From NCBI GenBank assembly GCA_041675005.1, contig JBAYUQ010000012.1, positions 24,271 to 88,270 of the forward strand: 64,000 nt of DNA. Direction: 5' to 3'. The stretch comes from PGYR01 sp041675005. GTDB lineage: Bacteria; Bacteroidota; Ignavibacteria; Kapaibacteriales; UBA2268. This document shows, one piece after another, positions 8,103 through 18,003 of this stretch; the first letter of the stretch is position 1; each line of letters begins with the position of its first letter. The position numbers and the translations under genes were made by a program. The notes under the pieces were generated by a model. The model was not told the origin of the DNA, ran no database searches, and saw nothing but the letters and a program-made list of their open reading frames with translations.

Positions 8103-10300
8103 TATGGTATATTGAACTCCACTTTAGCGAAAAATGCTCTACCGTAACCAACAGGAAGAGATGAGCTATTACCCGAATGAGCTGCTCCGCTCGTCACCTG
8201 ATTACTATTAACAGTAGTCACATCGAACATATTAATTATTCCAACTGAGAAAGTTGTATGCAACTCCTCAAATTTTCTAAGCACAGTAAAATCTAGATTG
8301 CTATAAGAATCGATTATAAAGTTTTCTATTTCATCTTCGTCATTCAGAACAAATCCCGGTGATTCACCTGTGAATTTATAGAATAAAGAGAATTTCAAAT
8401 CATATATTTTCGATTGCCAAGAAGAGTTGACTGTCACTTCAGGAGTATATTGTACTCCGTTCGATATGCCATCTATGAAGTTCTCTGTTCCCAAATAATT
8501 GAATCCAAATTTATTATAGAACTCTTCGTATATGTATTTCAGAGTGATGTTAGTACCCAAAGTTCTATGCTGTCCTATATTGATATAGGTGAATAGATTA
8601 TTACTCAAATTAGCAAGTGAAATCTTATTTACAATATCATTATAATAGAAGTTTGGTTCTAGCTTGAGAACTCTTTTTTCATTAACTAAAGTATAAGTTA
8701 GCCCTAAGTTGAAGGCATCAGAACTTTCAGCACCCAACCCAGCATTACCTCTGATATTATGACTTGCATCAACGAATAAGAAATAAAGCTCTTTAAGTGA
8801 TGGAGCTCGGAACCCTTTTGCGTAAGAAGCCCTAATTGTCAAATCATCTGTTAGTTCGGACATTATATTCAAAGCAGGAACTAAGGGTGCATCATATTTA
8901 GTATTATATATGTATCTAACTGCAGGTTGCACTGTCAATACATCGCCAAATATATACTTTGTACTCAAATAAGCAGCATAATCATTGATTACTGGAGCGC
9001 CTTCTATACGACCACCCTCGCCATTATCCAAGTTGAAGTCAATTCCTACGCTATATCCCAGATTATCATTCAAGAATTCATCGAAGAATGCCGCACGTAT
9101 ATTAGTAGAGTTGAACCGAGTGGTGTCTTGCTCAGCATCGTCACCAGTAAGTATTTCTTCTAATGTTACTAGGTCTTTATAATAAGTATTTCGTGATCTT
9201 TGATAATTAGAATGTGAAAGTGAAAAATTGAAATTTTTGTTATTTTCTAATTGCTTCGAGATGAATATTGCATTATTCAATCTATCTGTTTTGTATTTGT
9301 TATCATAAGCCCCCTCATAATACGGAGCTATTAGTTGCCCTTTGGAGATAAGGAGTTCTTCGAAATATCCACCTTTGTATCTAACATCAAATCCTAAAAG
9401 TACTGTCTTAGCATCTATATCAGCAAAGTATTGTTCTTTTGGTTTCCATAGCTGGGTTCTAGAATCTTCTATAGGCGAGTATCCACCGAAGAAATGACGA
9501 CCAATATTCAAGTTCACATAGTTATCATCGAAACTACTATTAAGCCCTACATCGAAATTGTATCGACCAACGGACTCATAAGTAGCTAATCCACGTACAC
9601 TGATATTATCATTTGATTCTTTCTTTGAGATTAGATTGATAACACCACCTAGAGCATCAGTACCATACAGAGTGGACATTGGACCTTTTACTATTTCTAC
9701 TCTATCGATGTTAGTCAAACTAAGCTGGCTTATATCTATATTGCCATTAGTACGACCAATGATAGGAATACCATCTACAAGTATTTTTACATTCTCGCCA
9801 CCAAGTCCGTTTATAGAGATATTACTACCTAACTGAGCGTCTTGGTTTATATTGATAGCCCCTTCTTGCATAAGCAAATCACGAAGATTATTAGCACCTT
9901 TGCTCGCTATGAAATCTCTATCTAATACATCTACTTTTATAATAGAATTAGTAGAGAGCGTTGGTGAGTACTGCCCTGTAGTTACTATCTCTGAATAAAG
10001 AATGGATACTTGGTGTAGCAATATCTGATTTCTACGATTTTTATAAACTACGATTTGACTTGCTTCATATCCTAGGTACGAGACTTTTGCAATAGCAGAA
10101 TCATAAGGAACTCTCACAGATCCATAGCTATCAGTCTTACGGAAATTAGAATCAGCTTTAGCTGGGTTTAGATTAACAAACTGAATTGAAGCCGAAATAA
10201 GTGGCTCATTCGTGTTAATATCGTAAACTTTCAAAGTACCTACGGCTAGTAGAGAGCTACTAGCCAATAGGAATAATATTAGTGTCTTTAGGATGCTCAA
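8102..10300 (-). CDS. TonB-dependent haem receptor, HmuR-like
   Basis: 732 residues: a signal peptide, a carboxypeptidase-regulatory-like N-terminal domain (about 20-100), a plug domain (about 115-225, with LVDGIPI and VEIVKGPMSTLYGTDALGGVINL) and a 22-strand-type barrel. FRAPSLKELYF is the FRAP motif of haem/haemoglobin receptors and is followed by a GNAGL segment in place of NPNL. The start must be the TTG at 10300: the codon just before it in frame is the TAA of the upstream HmuY-like gene. The two genes therefore abut with no spacer (TAATTG). It most likely imports haem delivered by the neighbouring HmuY-like proteins. Confidence 0.88.
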   Translation of the reverse strand: MSILKTLILFLLASSSLLAVGTLKVYDINTNEPLISASIQFVNLNPAKADSNFRKTDSYGSVRVPYDSAIAKVSYLGYEASQIVVYKNRRNQILLHQVSILYSEIVTTGQYSPTLSTNSIIKVDVLDRDFIASKGANNLRDLLMQEGAININQDAQLGSNISINGLGGENVKILVDGIPIIGRTNGNIDISQLSLTNIDRVEIVKGPMSTLYGTDALGGVINLISKKESNDNISVRGLATYESVGRYNFDVGLNSSFDDNYVNLNIGRHFFGGYSPIEDSRTQLWKPKEQYFADIDAKTVLLGFDVRYKGGYFEELLISKGQLIAPYYEGAYDNKYKTDRLNNAIFISKQLENNKNFNFSLSHSNYQRSRNTYYKDLVTLEEILTGDDAEQDTTRFNSTNIRAAFFDEFLNDNLGYSVGIDFNLDNGEGGRIEGAPVINDYAAYLSTKYIFGDVLTVQPAVRYIYNTKYDAPLVPALNIMSELTDDLTIRASYAKGFRAPSLKELYFLFVDASHNIRGNAGLGAESSDAFNLGLTYTLVNEKRVLKLEPNFYYNDIVNKISLANLSNNLFTYINIGQHRTLGTNITLKYIYEEFYNKFGFNYLGTENFIDGISNGVQYTPEVTVNSSWQSKIYDLKFSLFYKFTGESPGFVLNDEDEIENFIIDSYSNLDFTVLRKFEELHTTFSVGIINMFDVTTVNSNQVTSGAAHSGNSSSLPVGYGRAFFAKVEFNIP

Positions 10301-11596
10301 TTATCTCACAACAAATTTTTGAGTGTAGATAGAGTTACCTTTTTGAATTCTAACAAAGTAAACGCCAGAGTTAAAATCAGAAGTGTTAATATTAGATATC
10401 TGAATGTTCTGAGTTAGGTTAACATCTTGTGTATGAACCGTCGCACCAGTCGAAGAGTAAATATTCAAGTTAGCTTGTCCAACATCACTGCCAGCATAAA
10501 CTAAATTGACAGTCTCATTTTTACTTATAATATTAGGATAAACAGCGAACTTACTATTGTCATAGTTAGTCTCGTTAACAGAAAGCTGAGGGTCGGCTAT
10601 TTCGTAAGTCATCTCTCCACCTGCAAATCCTTTGAAAACTAGTTTGTAAAGCTGTCCAACTGGAACTTCAACTGTTTCGTCATTCACCTGCTGTAGTTCA
10701 AATTTTTGTACGAAATATACTCTGTTTTCTATTACTTCATACTCAAAAGTAGAGAAATTTAACTCTTTCCAATCATGACCGATTTCTGTGATTATTGAAG
10801 TAAAGTCTTCTTGTTTAGGTTGAGGAGTATCTACTACGTCAACTTCATCTAGCTGAGCAACTTTTACGCCTCTATTTGTTCTTACACCCACAACAGGGTA
10901 AGGTTGAGTCACACCTTGACCTTCAACTATTTGTACATATTTAGAATACTCTAAATGCCATAGATCCATAGCTGGCTCTCTGTCTAGTGATTCACCTTTT
11001 TGCAAATCGAAGTAACCATTGAGTTTACCACTGAAATGAGATTTAACAAACTCTTTAGATTCTTGATTTTCGTTATTCAAATCTGAATAAAAGAAATAAA
11101 ATGTACCTGCTGAAAGCTCATCTATAGCTATTTTCTTATATTCGCCATTACGTAATTTGATAACGAACAACTCTGTGCCAGTGACTATTGTTTGAGCGTA
11201 TTGCCCCCAGCCAAACTCTCCAGGGTTGTCATCAGAGAATCCGTCTAATCCCATATTGAATGCACCGATTTGCCATACATCAGTAGAGTTGAATAGTTCA
11301 GTCCATGTTTCGAATTTACCAGTTGTGTCCAATGGTGCATCAAAATCTGCTATACCACCGTCTGTTACGTGCCATAATCTAACACCTTGTCCATCGTTGA
11401 TTCTGATAGCAGCACTAAGTGGGGTCATAAATGCCAAATCCCAATTAGTGTTATCTACTAGTACAACATCAGGAGAAGCTAGATTAACGTATGCACTTTG
11501 AGTTCTCTTAGCGTCAATATCTACTTTCACTTCTTTTGCGAAAGAAAAACTTGCAGCTAATACTGTAAGCAAGATTAGGGTAATTAATTTATTCAT
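10301..11596 (-). CDS. HmuY-like protein with T9SS sorting domain
   Basis: 431 residues from the ATG at 11596 (MNKLITLILL), preceded by AAGG about nine bases upstream; an in-frame TTG at 11605 is less likely. A Sec signal peptide is followed by a HmuY-like region (VNLAS, NWDLAFMTP, then GHDWKELNFSTFEYEV and LYKLVFKGF) and a C-terminal type IX sorting domain (FAVYPNI to VYFVRIQKGNSIYTQKFVVR). It is probably secreted through T9SS and attached to the cell surface, where it would capture haem for the receptor encoded next. It is the first gene of the operon; about 120 bases upstream separate it from the hybrid kinase gene on the same strand. Confidence 0.75.
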   Translation of the reverse strand: MNKLITLILLTVLAASFSFAKEVKVDIDAKRTQSAYVNLASPDVVLVDNTNWDLAFMTPLSAAIRINDGQGVRLWHVTDGGIADFDAPLDTTGKFETWTELFNSTDVWQIGAFNMGLDGFSDDNPGEFGWGQYAQTIVTGTELFVIKLRNGEYKKIAIDELSAGTFYFFYSDLNNENQESKEFVKSHFSGKLNGYFDLQKGESLDREPAMDLWHLEYSKYVQIVEGQGVTQPYPVVGVRTNRGVKVAQLDEVDVVDTPQPKQEDFTSIITEIGHDWKELNFSTFEYEVIENRVYFVQKFELQQVNDETVEVPVGQLYKLVFKGFAGGEMTYEIADPQLSVNETNYDNSKFAVYPNIISKNETVNLVYAGSDVGQANLNIYSSTGATVHTQDVNLTQNIQISNINTSDFNSGVYFVRIQKGNSIYTQKFVVR

Positions 11597-11722
11597 TTCT
11601 ATCAACCTTAATTGTTTTTGTAAAATCCGTTATGAACGAAACGAATTTAACCATTAGTAATTTTTAGTTATAGCAAACTTAAGACATTTTGATATTAAAT
11701 ATAGTTACAATTATGTCTGTAA

Positions 11723-14700
11723 TTATATGTTGCTCGAGCTCAGACTTAGTAACTGTTTTATCTTAAACACGTTGAATGTTTCCAATGCTAATTTTAATTC
11801 GTTAGTATATTCACGCAGGGAATCATTATTTTCCATTTCGGAGATGAATTCTACTTTTTCTATTAGTTTGGCTAGTTCCCGTGTATTTAATTTCTTCAGT
11901 AATTTATTAGAAAGTTCCTCTACACCGTGATTTACAAGCAAGCTTTTCGCAGTAGGTGTTAATTGCTCATATTCATCTTGTTCTGTTATTCTATTTGGAT
12001 TAGCTTCTTTCATTCCTGTTTCTACAAGTATAACATCGTATATCTCTTCTGCTCTTACTGGTTTCGTTAGGTAATGTTTGAAATAATTTTTTTCTAATTG
12101 CTTATCATCACTATAAATCTCAGCAGTTAATGCAATTAGTGGGATAGTTTTCAGTTGTTCGTCATTAGTCCAGATTTCCGCCATAGTTATTCCATCCATA
12201 ACAGGCATGTGCAGATCTATGAATGCTAGATCAATTTTGTTACTTTTGGCTAGTTCTAGGGCTTCCACTCCATTATGAGCAAATAAGACATTTATAGCAT
12301 AATCTTTCAGAAAACCCTGTACTACGTTCCTATTAGACTCTATATCCTCAGCAAATAGAACAGTTTTATCACTCATATCATATTTATCAAAATCCATTTT
12401 AGTAGAATCACTCACTTGATTCGGTCTCATAAGTGAGATAGAAACATCTGGAATTGTTACTTTGAATGTACTACCTTTCCCTAATACCGATTCTACTTCT
12501 ATAACGCCTTTTTTTAATTCAACTATACTTTTGACAATAGAAAGCCCAAGACCCGTACCCTCATACTTTCTAGAATCATTGTCTTCTTCTTGCTCGAAAG
12601 GGTTGAAAATAGATGTGAGTTTTTCACTATTTATACCGATTCCAGTATCTGATATTGTAAAGATTAATTGTAGTTTCGAGGTTTCATTCTTGTTATATTC
12701 AAAATTAACATCTAGAGATACAGAGCCCGATTCGGTGAATTTTACAGCGTTACCTACTAAGTTGATTAGTATTTGCTTTATCTTGCCTTCATCTAGTATT
12801 AAGTAAGGAGGAATATTTTCATCGAAATTCGAGAAATACTGAATCCCTTTCTTGCTTGCAGTGAATTCGAATATTCTATCAATATCAGATATTATTCTTT
12901 TGATATCAACCGAATTTAAGTTCAAAGTCATTTTATTAGCTTCTATTTTAGAGAAATCTAATATGTCATTGATTAAACTCAGTAGCGAATTACCACTTTT
13001 GATTATTCCATTTATATAGTCTCGATTTCGTTCGTCTTTGTTATTATTCTGTAATATCTCTCCAAACCCAAGTATAGCGTTCATAGGAGTTCGTATTTCG
13101 TGGCTCATATTAGCTAAGAAAGTAGATTTTGCTCTATTAGCAGTTTCAGCTTTCTCTTTGGAATCGATTAACTGCTGTTGGTATTCTTTGAGTTCCGAGA
13201 TATCTAGATTTATGCCATATAATCGTAATATAGTGTTGTTCTCGTCCTTTTCAATATTTGTAATTGACTTAATATATTTTGTGCTTTCGTTAGAAAGTAT
13301 TATCCGAAACTCTGATTCGTAGCTTTCTACCTCACCACTCATTATCTTTTCTAAGTTCTTAGCAGCATTTTCTTTATCATCAGGGTGTAACTTCTTCTCA
13401 TATTCGGAAAAAACATCTTCAGAATCTTTGGATACTTCGAATAAAGAATACATTATATCATTCCAGGATAACTGATTAGTCCTAAAGTCCCAATCCCATA
13501 CACCTATCTCAGTAGAGTTTAATATTAACTCATATTTCTCGGACAGCTCTTTTCGTATTTCTTCACTTATTCTCGCTTCTGTAATGTCCCAGTTTAGCCC
13601 GACCATCCTAATAGCATTCCCATCGTCATCGCGATAAGTTTTAGAAACCGCTCTTATATATCTGATTTCTTTATTTCTTGTTACAATTCTGAAGACTGAA
13701 TCAAATTCAGATCCTGGTTTTGTGAGTACATATGCTATTTCATTATCTACTCTATCGACATCTTCTGGATGCAGTTTATCTTTGTAGTCGTCATAGCTGC
13801 TAACTTTCTTGCCTTCTTCGAAATCAAATATCTTGTACATCCTTTCATTCCAATTTAAAATATTAGGCTCTATAGTCCAGTCCCAAACACCGATTTTAAT
13901 TGAATCGAGGATGAATTTGTATTCTTCATTTATCTCTTGAGTCTCTAACCTGGCTTTTAGGAGCTCAGTCTTATCTGACATAGACCAAATCTCACCTATC
14001 TCTGTCGTTTTATCATTGAAACCAACTTGTCTGATTTCTCCTGATTTAGTATGAATATCTACTATTATTTCATTTTTGAAGTTTCTTCCCTTATTTACTT
14101 CATATTTATTTCTAATTTCAGTAGATTTATCTTTGTATAAATAACTAAACCATTCATCCATTGTTTTGATTTCGTCATTGGTATATCCAATTATCTTTTG
14201 AACGGCAGTGTTAAAATACAACCCATCGTCTGTATTTAATATTACACCATAAGGTAGATAATCAACTAAAGATTCAAATCTCTTAGCTGTATTTTGTAAA
14301 TCGGCTTGTACTTCTTTTGCTTTTGTTATATCTTCTATCATCCCTAAGAAAGCAGTTATTTCGTTATTCTCATCTTTTATTGGTTTTGATTTTACTGCTA
14401 TATTTTTAAACTCACCATCTTTATAAACTCGATATTCATTCATATAAAAATCATCATTCTTTTCTACTGACTCATACCAAGTTTTGAATATGCGTTCCCT
14501 ATCCTCTTCGTAAATACTATTCTTCCATCCGTCTCCCATACACTCGTCATAACTGAATCCAGCTATTTCCGAATATCGTTGATTAACGAATTGACATTTA
14601 CCTTTCGTATCTGTTAGGAACAGGCCTATTGGTGAGAGCTCAGCTATAGTCGCAAATCGCTTTTCTCTTAGATATATTTCTTTATTACTTGATGAAAGCT

Positions 14701-15304
14701 CAATGAGGGATTCTTCTTTTTCCTTGCTTAATTGGGCGAGTTTGAGTGCCAATTTATCTAATCTACTAACGGCTGGTATTAGAATAAAGATCAATGCTAA
14801 TGTAAGTACTATGACGGACAAGATTATAAGAATTAATACTATCTTTTGTGTTTGGTTAAATGTAGATTTCTCTTTCATTAATATATTATGGGTGAACTCT
14901 CGGCTATCTTCCTTTATACTTTGAGTTAATACTTTAGTCTTATTCGCTTTAGCTGGTGTTGGGTTCTCTCGTAGTACGGTCTCTAGTTCATTGACTTTAG
15001 TATTTATAGAGGATTTGAGCCTCTTATTCACATCCAAATACAATAAATCTAATTTATCGACTTCAGATTTTAAACGTTCTAAATTCTTTTGAACTTTATC
15101 GTAATCAGATGGTGAATCAAGTATTTTCTCAGTTATTGAAGATACCTTAGTCATGGTATTAAAATTAACTGAAATAACTGACATCTTATTCATCTCAGCT
15201 ATCGAAATATACGCAATTACAGATACAATAATTACGAAAAAAGTATAGAATACCCATAGTAAATTATAGATTCTTTTATATTGTTTACTTTTAGGAATTT
15301 TCAT
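11723..15304 (-). CDS. Membrane hybrid histidine kinase with four PAS domains
   Basis: 1193 residues. Two transmembrane helices (about 13-35 and 155-177) bracket a helical periplasmic sensor. Four PAS/PAC units follow (about 215-330, 345-450, 460-580, 590-705), the last two with the IGVWDW signature. The kinase core has its H-box His about 735 (MSHEIRTP), N-box (LVGNAVKF), G1 DTGIG and G2 GTGLGL. A receiver domain has its phospho-acceptor Asp about 1030 (FIDLHMP) and the TKP lysine. The last 75 residues form a helical tail. The last three PAS units are closely related to those of the kinase at 33526, indicating domain shuffling. No cognate regulator is adjacent. Signal unknown. Confidence 0.9.
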   Translation of the reverse strand: MKIPKSKQYKRIYNLLWVFYTFFVIIVSVIAYISIAEMNKMSVISVNFNTMTKVSSITEKILDSPSDYDKVQKNLERLKSEVDKLDLLYLDVNKRLKSSINTKVNELETVLRENPTPAKANKTKVLTQSIKEDSREFTHNILMKEKSTFNQTQKIVLILIILSVIVLTLALIFILIPAVSRLDKLALKLAQLSKEKEESLIELSSSNKEIYLREKRFATIAELSPIGLFLTDTKGKCQFVNQRYSEIAGFSYDECMGDGWKNSIYEEDRERIFKTWYESVEKNDDFYMNEYRVYKDGEFKNIAVKSKPIKDENNEITAFLGMIEDITKAKEVQADLQNTAKRFESLVDYLPYGVILNTDDGLYFNTAVQKIIGYTNDEIKTMDEWFSYLYKDKSTEIRNKYEVNKGRNFKNEIIVDIHTKSGEIRQVGFNDKTTEIGEIWSMSDKTELLKARLETQEINEEYKFILDSIKIGVWDWTIEPNILNWNERMYKIFDFEEGKKVSSYDDYKDKLHPEDVDRVDNEIAYVLTKPGSEFDSVFRIVTRNKEIRYIRAVSKTYRDDDGNAIRMVGLNWDITEARISEEIRKELSEKYELILNSTEIGVWDWDFRTNQLSWNDIMYSLFEVSKDSEDVFSEYEKKLHPDDKENAAKNLEKIMSGEVESYESEFRIILSNESTKYIKSITNIEKDENNTILRLYGINLDISELKEYQQQLIDSKEKAETANRAKSTFLANMSHEIRTPMNAILGFGEILQNNNKDERNRDYINGIIKSGNSLLSLINDILDFSKIEANKMTLNLNSVDIKRIISDIDRIFEFTASKKGIQYFSNFDENIPPYLILDEGKIKQILINLVGNAVKFTESGSVSLDVNFEYNKNETSKLQLIFTISDTGIGINSEKLTSIFNPFEQEEDNDSRKYEGTGLGLSIVKSIVELKKGVIEVESVLGKGSTFKVTIPDVSISLMRPNQVSDSTKMDFDKYDMSDKTVLFAEDIESNRNVVQGFLKDYAINVLFAHNGVEALELAKSNKIDLAFIDLHMPVMDGITMAEIWTNDEQLKTIPLIALTAEIYSDDKQLEKNYFKHYLTKPVRAEEIYDVILVETGMKEANPNRITEQDEYEQLTPTAKSLLVNHGVEELSNKLLKKLNTRELAKLIEKVEFISEMENNDSLREYTNELKLALETFNVFKIKQLLSLSSSNI

Positions 15305-15404
15305 TTTTTCTTGTTATCTTAATTAATAATATAAAAGAGAATTAAGTTTTTTATAATTTGTAAAGTTAAGAAATAATCAGACACAAAAAGAGGATAAATA
15401 AATC

Positions 15405-16595
15405 ATGGAAATGGATATTTGTTACGGTGGGATACCGAGTAAAGTCCCTAATAATTCGATGGGAATACGTGGCTATGACTACGTAGAATTCTATGTAGGA
15501 TCTGGCAAAATGACTGCTTATTGGCACGCCAAAGCACTAGGACTAGATGTAGTAGCATACCAAGGGCCCGAAACAGGCACCAGAGATAGAATCTCATTCC
15601 TATTAGCTACAAAAACTAATATGAAAATAATGATAACTGCTTCTTTGCAACCTAGTTCTTCAGATATCATCTCTTTCGTCAACCAACACGGTGACGGAGT
15701 AAAAAGATGGTGTTTAGAAGTAGTAGATGTCAAGAAAACATATAATGCAGCTATAAGCAACGGCGGTGTGCCGGTGCGACCTCCTTACAGAATGGAAGAT
15801 GAGCACGGTTACGTAGAGCAAGCAGCTATAAAACTATATGATGATGCAGAAATCAATTTCATCAATTATGACAATTACAAAGGCCTGTTCAAACCTGGGT
15901 TCGAAGAGCCAGTTCAAAAGTACGATGTAGAACGTAAGACTACTGGACTTACTCACATTGATCACATAGTGGGCAACGTACACGTAAACGAAATGGATTT
16001 CTGGGCAAATTATATAAATAGAGTACTAGATTTCGAGACATTCGTGGATTATGGACCAGGTGATATATCTACTCAATACTCTGCTTTGCTTTCTAAAGTA
16101 GTACGTTCCAAAGATGGTGTTATACAAAACCCTATCAATGAGCCATACAAAGGTAAGCGTCTGTCTCAGATAGATGAGTATATAATCCAATATCACGGTA
16201 CTGGTATTCAACACATAGCACTATCAACAACAGATATAATCCGTACTGTTAGAAACCTAAGAGAAAACGGAATGGAATTTCTTGACAGAGCTCCAAAATC
16301 ATATTACGACGCTATAAAAACTAAGAGCAAGGAACGAGATGGACTAATCACTGAAGATATAGATACGCTAGAAGAGCTAGGTATATTAGTAGATGTGGAA
16401 ATAGGGAGTGGCGGATATTTGCTTCAACTATTCACTAAGCCGATAAACGATAGACCTACTTATTTCTATGAGATAATCCAACGCCGAAAGGGTGCTACTG
16501 GTTTCGGACAAGGGAATTTCCAAGCCCTTTTCGAATCGATTGAAAGAGATCAAGAAAAACGCGGAAACTTAACTGCAACAGAAGATGACGAATAA
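15405..16595 (+). CDS. hppD: 4-hydroxyphenylpyruvate dioxygenase
   Basis: 396 residues, the usual size for HPPD. This non-haem iron enzyme converts 4-hydroxyphenylpyruvate to homogentisate in tyrosine catabolism. Two vicinal-oxygen-chelate halves are visible. The three iron ligands appear as His about 187 (IDHIVGN), His about 270 (GIQHIAL) and Glu about 356 (TYFYEIIQR), followed by the C-terminal GFGQGNFQALFESIERDQ signature. The ATG at 15405 has a purine-rich AGAGGAT about 13 bases upstream. No other tyrosine-degradation gene lies nearby. The gene is a single transcription unit, divergent from the kinase gene and closed by a clear terminator. Confidence 0.95.
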   Translation: MEMDICYGGIPSKVPNNSMGIRGYDYVEFYVGSGKMTAYWHAKALGLDVVAYQGPETGTRDRISFLLATKTNMKIMITASLQPSSSDIISFVNQHGDGVKRWCLEVVDVKKTYNAAISNGGVPVRPPYRMEDEHGYVEQAAIKLYDDAEINFINYDNYKGLFKPGFEEPVQKYDVERKTTGLTHIDHIVGNVHVNEMDFWANYINRVLDFETFVDYGPGDISTQYSALLSKVVRSKDGVIQNPINEPYKGKRLSQIDEYIIQYHGTGIQHIALSTTDIIRTVRNLRENGMEFLDRAPKSYYDAIKTKSKERDGLITEDIDTLEELGILVDVEIGSGGYLLQLFTKPINDRPTYFYEIIQRRKGATGFGQGNFQALFESIERDQEKRGNLTATEDDE

Positions 16596-16626
16596 TTAGC
16601 ATTGGCTAATTAATATGATTAAAATG

Positions 16627-16660
16627 AAAGTGTTGGATTATCTCCAGCACTTTTTTTTTT
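16627..16660 (+). terminator. Rho-independent terminator of hppD
   Basis: AAAGTGTTGGA (16627-16637) pairs with TCCAGCACTTT (16643-16653), with one G-U pair and a short loop, and runs into ten T's. It lies 32 bases after the hppD stop. Confidence 0.85.
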
Positions 16661-16728
16661 ACTTTATTAAACTATTAAATCTTCAATTGCTGAATAAGGT
16701 CCGTCACCAATTTACATATTCTGAATCC

Positions 16729-18003
16729 TTAGAATTTCAGTGAAAGTCCGTATTGGAATCCCCATTTGTGGGTGGACAATAACTGCGAATCGAACTGGTA
16801 GAATCCAGAAGTCCACTCAGGGCCACCGAATACAGCTAGTTTATTTGATAAATCATATACTAATCCCGCAGATGCTCTTGTTACCCAACCACGATTAGTT
16901 CCACCTAGTAGTATAGAGGTCATTGGTCTGAAACCGTCTAGTATTTGCATATCGTTGAATTTGTAGGTTGCTCTTACTCCACCCCAAAATGTAAGCTGAT
17001 TTTCGAGCGTTGTTTCTTCACTATTGAATGTGTTTGACTTGATTTTCTTCACAAAAAATTCTTGTCCAAACTCTAATCCTAATTCGAATTCATCATTAAC
17101 AGAATACATCAGAGCAATCCCAATATCATTGATAGCGGGGGCTTCCGTAGTACTTAGTTCAGCAGTCTGTAATGAATTATTAGAGATACCTCTTCCTTGC
17201 AAGCTGAATAACATTTGCTGTTCAGTTTCATTGCTCATGATTCTATTAGTTGGGTTCACTATAAATCCGCTAGGTCTTTCAGTGTGAATACTCGGTAGTA
17301 TTTCCTGATTAGCCGCTAGATTTTCTGAAGGAGTAGGTGATATTTGCACATTCTGATTTGTGCTATATGCCTTTTTACTTTCGCTAACTTCGAAGAAATT
17401 ATCAGCGGCAATGTCGCTCTCAGAATTTATAGCTGTGCTTTTAGAAGTAGAAAAAGCAGTACTTTTATTCGTATTATAGCTACTGTTGCCTTGGTTTGAG
17501 CTATTGCGAATATTTGTGTTCTTGGATACCGACGATACTACCGGTACATCCATTACAATAGGCATAGAACTAGCTAGCTCTGTGTATTGGCTATTAGTAA
17601 TAGTTGGAGTTGAATTGTCTGCAGTTGCAGGTTTATCACTATTATTCATTACCATAAATGTAGCGAATACGCCAACCATACCTGCTATTAGGGCTGCCCC
17701 TCCTTTGCTAGATAAGAAAGCAGCCGAAGCAGCTACCATACCACTATTCTGTAAGTAGTACCATAACCCACTGCCGCCAAGACCAATCCCAGCCATTATA
17801 CCTCGGCGAAGATGTTCAGGTGGGGCCTCAGTAGCACCGCTCATCATTTGTTTCATTCTCACAAGGTCCAAGAACTCTTGTGTTAGCTCTGGGCTATTCG
17901 AAACTTCGTTCAATACTTCCGCAGTATCTATACCTTCTGATTCTCCGTCAAGGAGTAGGTGTAGCTTTTCCGATGTTGTTATATTTGTATTATTCATATT
18001 CAT
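16729..18003 (-). CDS. Putative anti-sigma factor with barrel-like C-terminal domain
   Basis: 424 residues whose ATG directly follows the TAG of the ECF sigma gene (TAGATG), so the two are translated together. The first 75 residues look like an anti-sigma cytoplasmic domain (a helical stretch around SEKLHLLLDGE, PELTQEFLDLVRMKQMM), but no zinc-binding HxxxCxxC is present. A hydrophobic segment (about 101-120) probably crosses the inner membrane. A Ser/Asn/Thr-rich linker (about 125-290) leads to a C-terminal region (about 293-424) with alternating beta strands such as ELGLEFGQEFF, FWGGVRATYKF and WGFQYGLSLKF, like an outer-membrane barrel fragment. This combination is unusual. The anti-sigma role rests on gene order and the N-terminus. 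Confidence 0.6.
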   Translation of the reverse strand: MNMNNTNITTSEKLHLLLDGESEGIDTAEVLNEVSNSPELTQEFLDLVRMKQMMSGATEAPPEHLRRGIMAGIGLGGSGLWYYLQNSGMVAASAAFLSSKGGAALIAGMVGVFATFMVMNNSDKPATADNSTPTITNSQYTELASSMPIVMDVPVVSSVSKNTNIRNSSNQGNSSYNTNKSTAFSTSKSTAINSESDIAADNFFEVSESKKAYSTNQNVQISPTPSENLAANQEILPSIHTERPSGFIVNPTNRIMSNETEQQMLFSLQGRGISNNSLQTAELSTTEAPAINDIGIALMYSVNDEFELGLEFGQEFFVKKIKSNTFNSEETTLENQLTFWGGVRATYKFNDMQILDGFRPMTSILLGGTNRGWVTRASAGLVYDLSNKLAVFGGPEWTSGFYQFDSQLLSTHKWGFQYGLSLKF

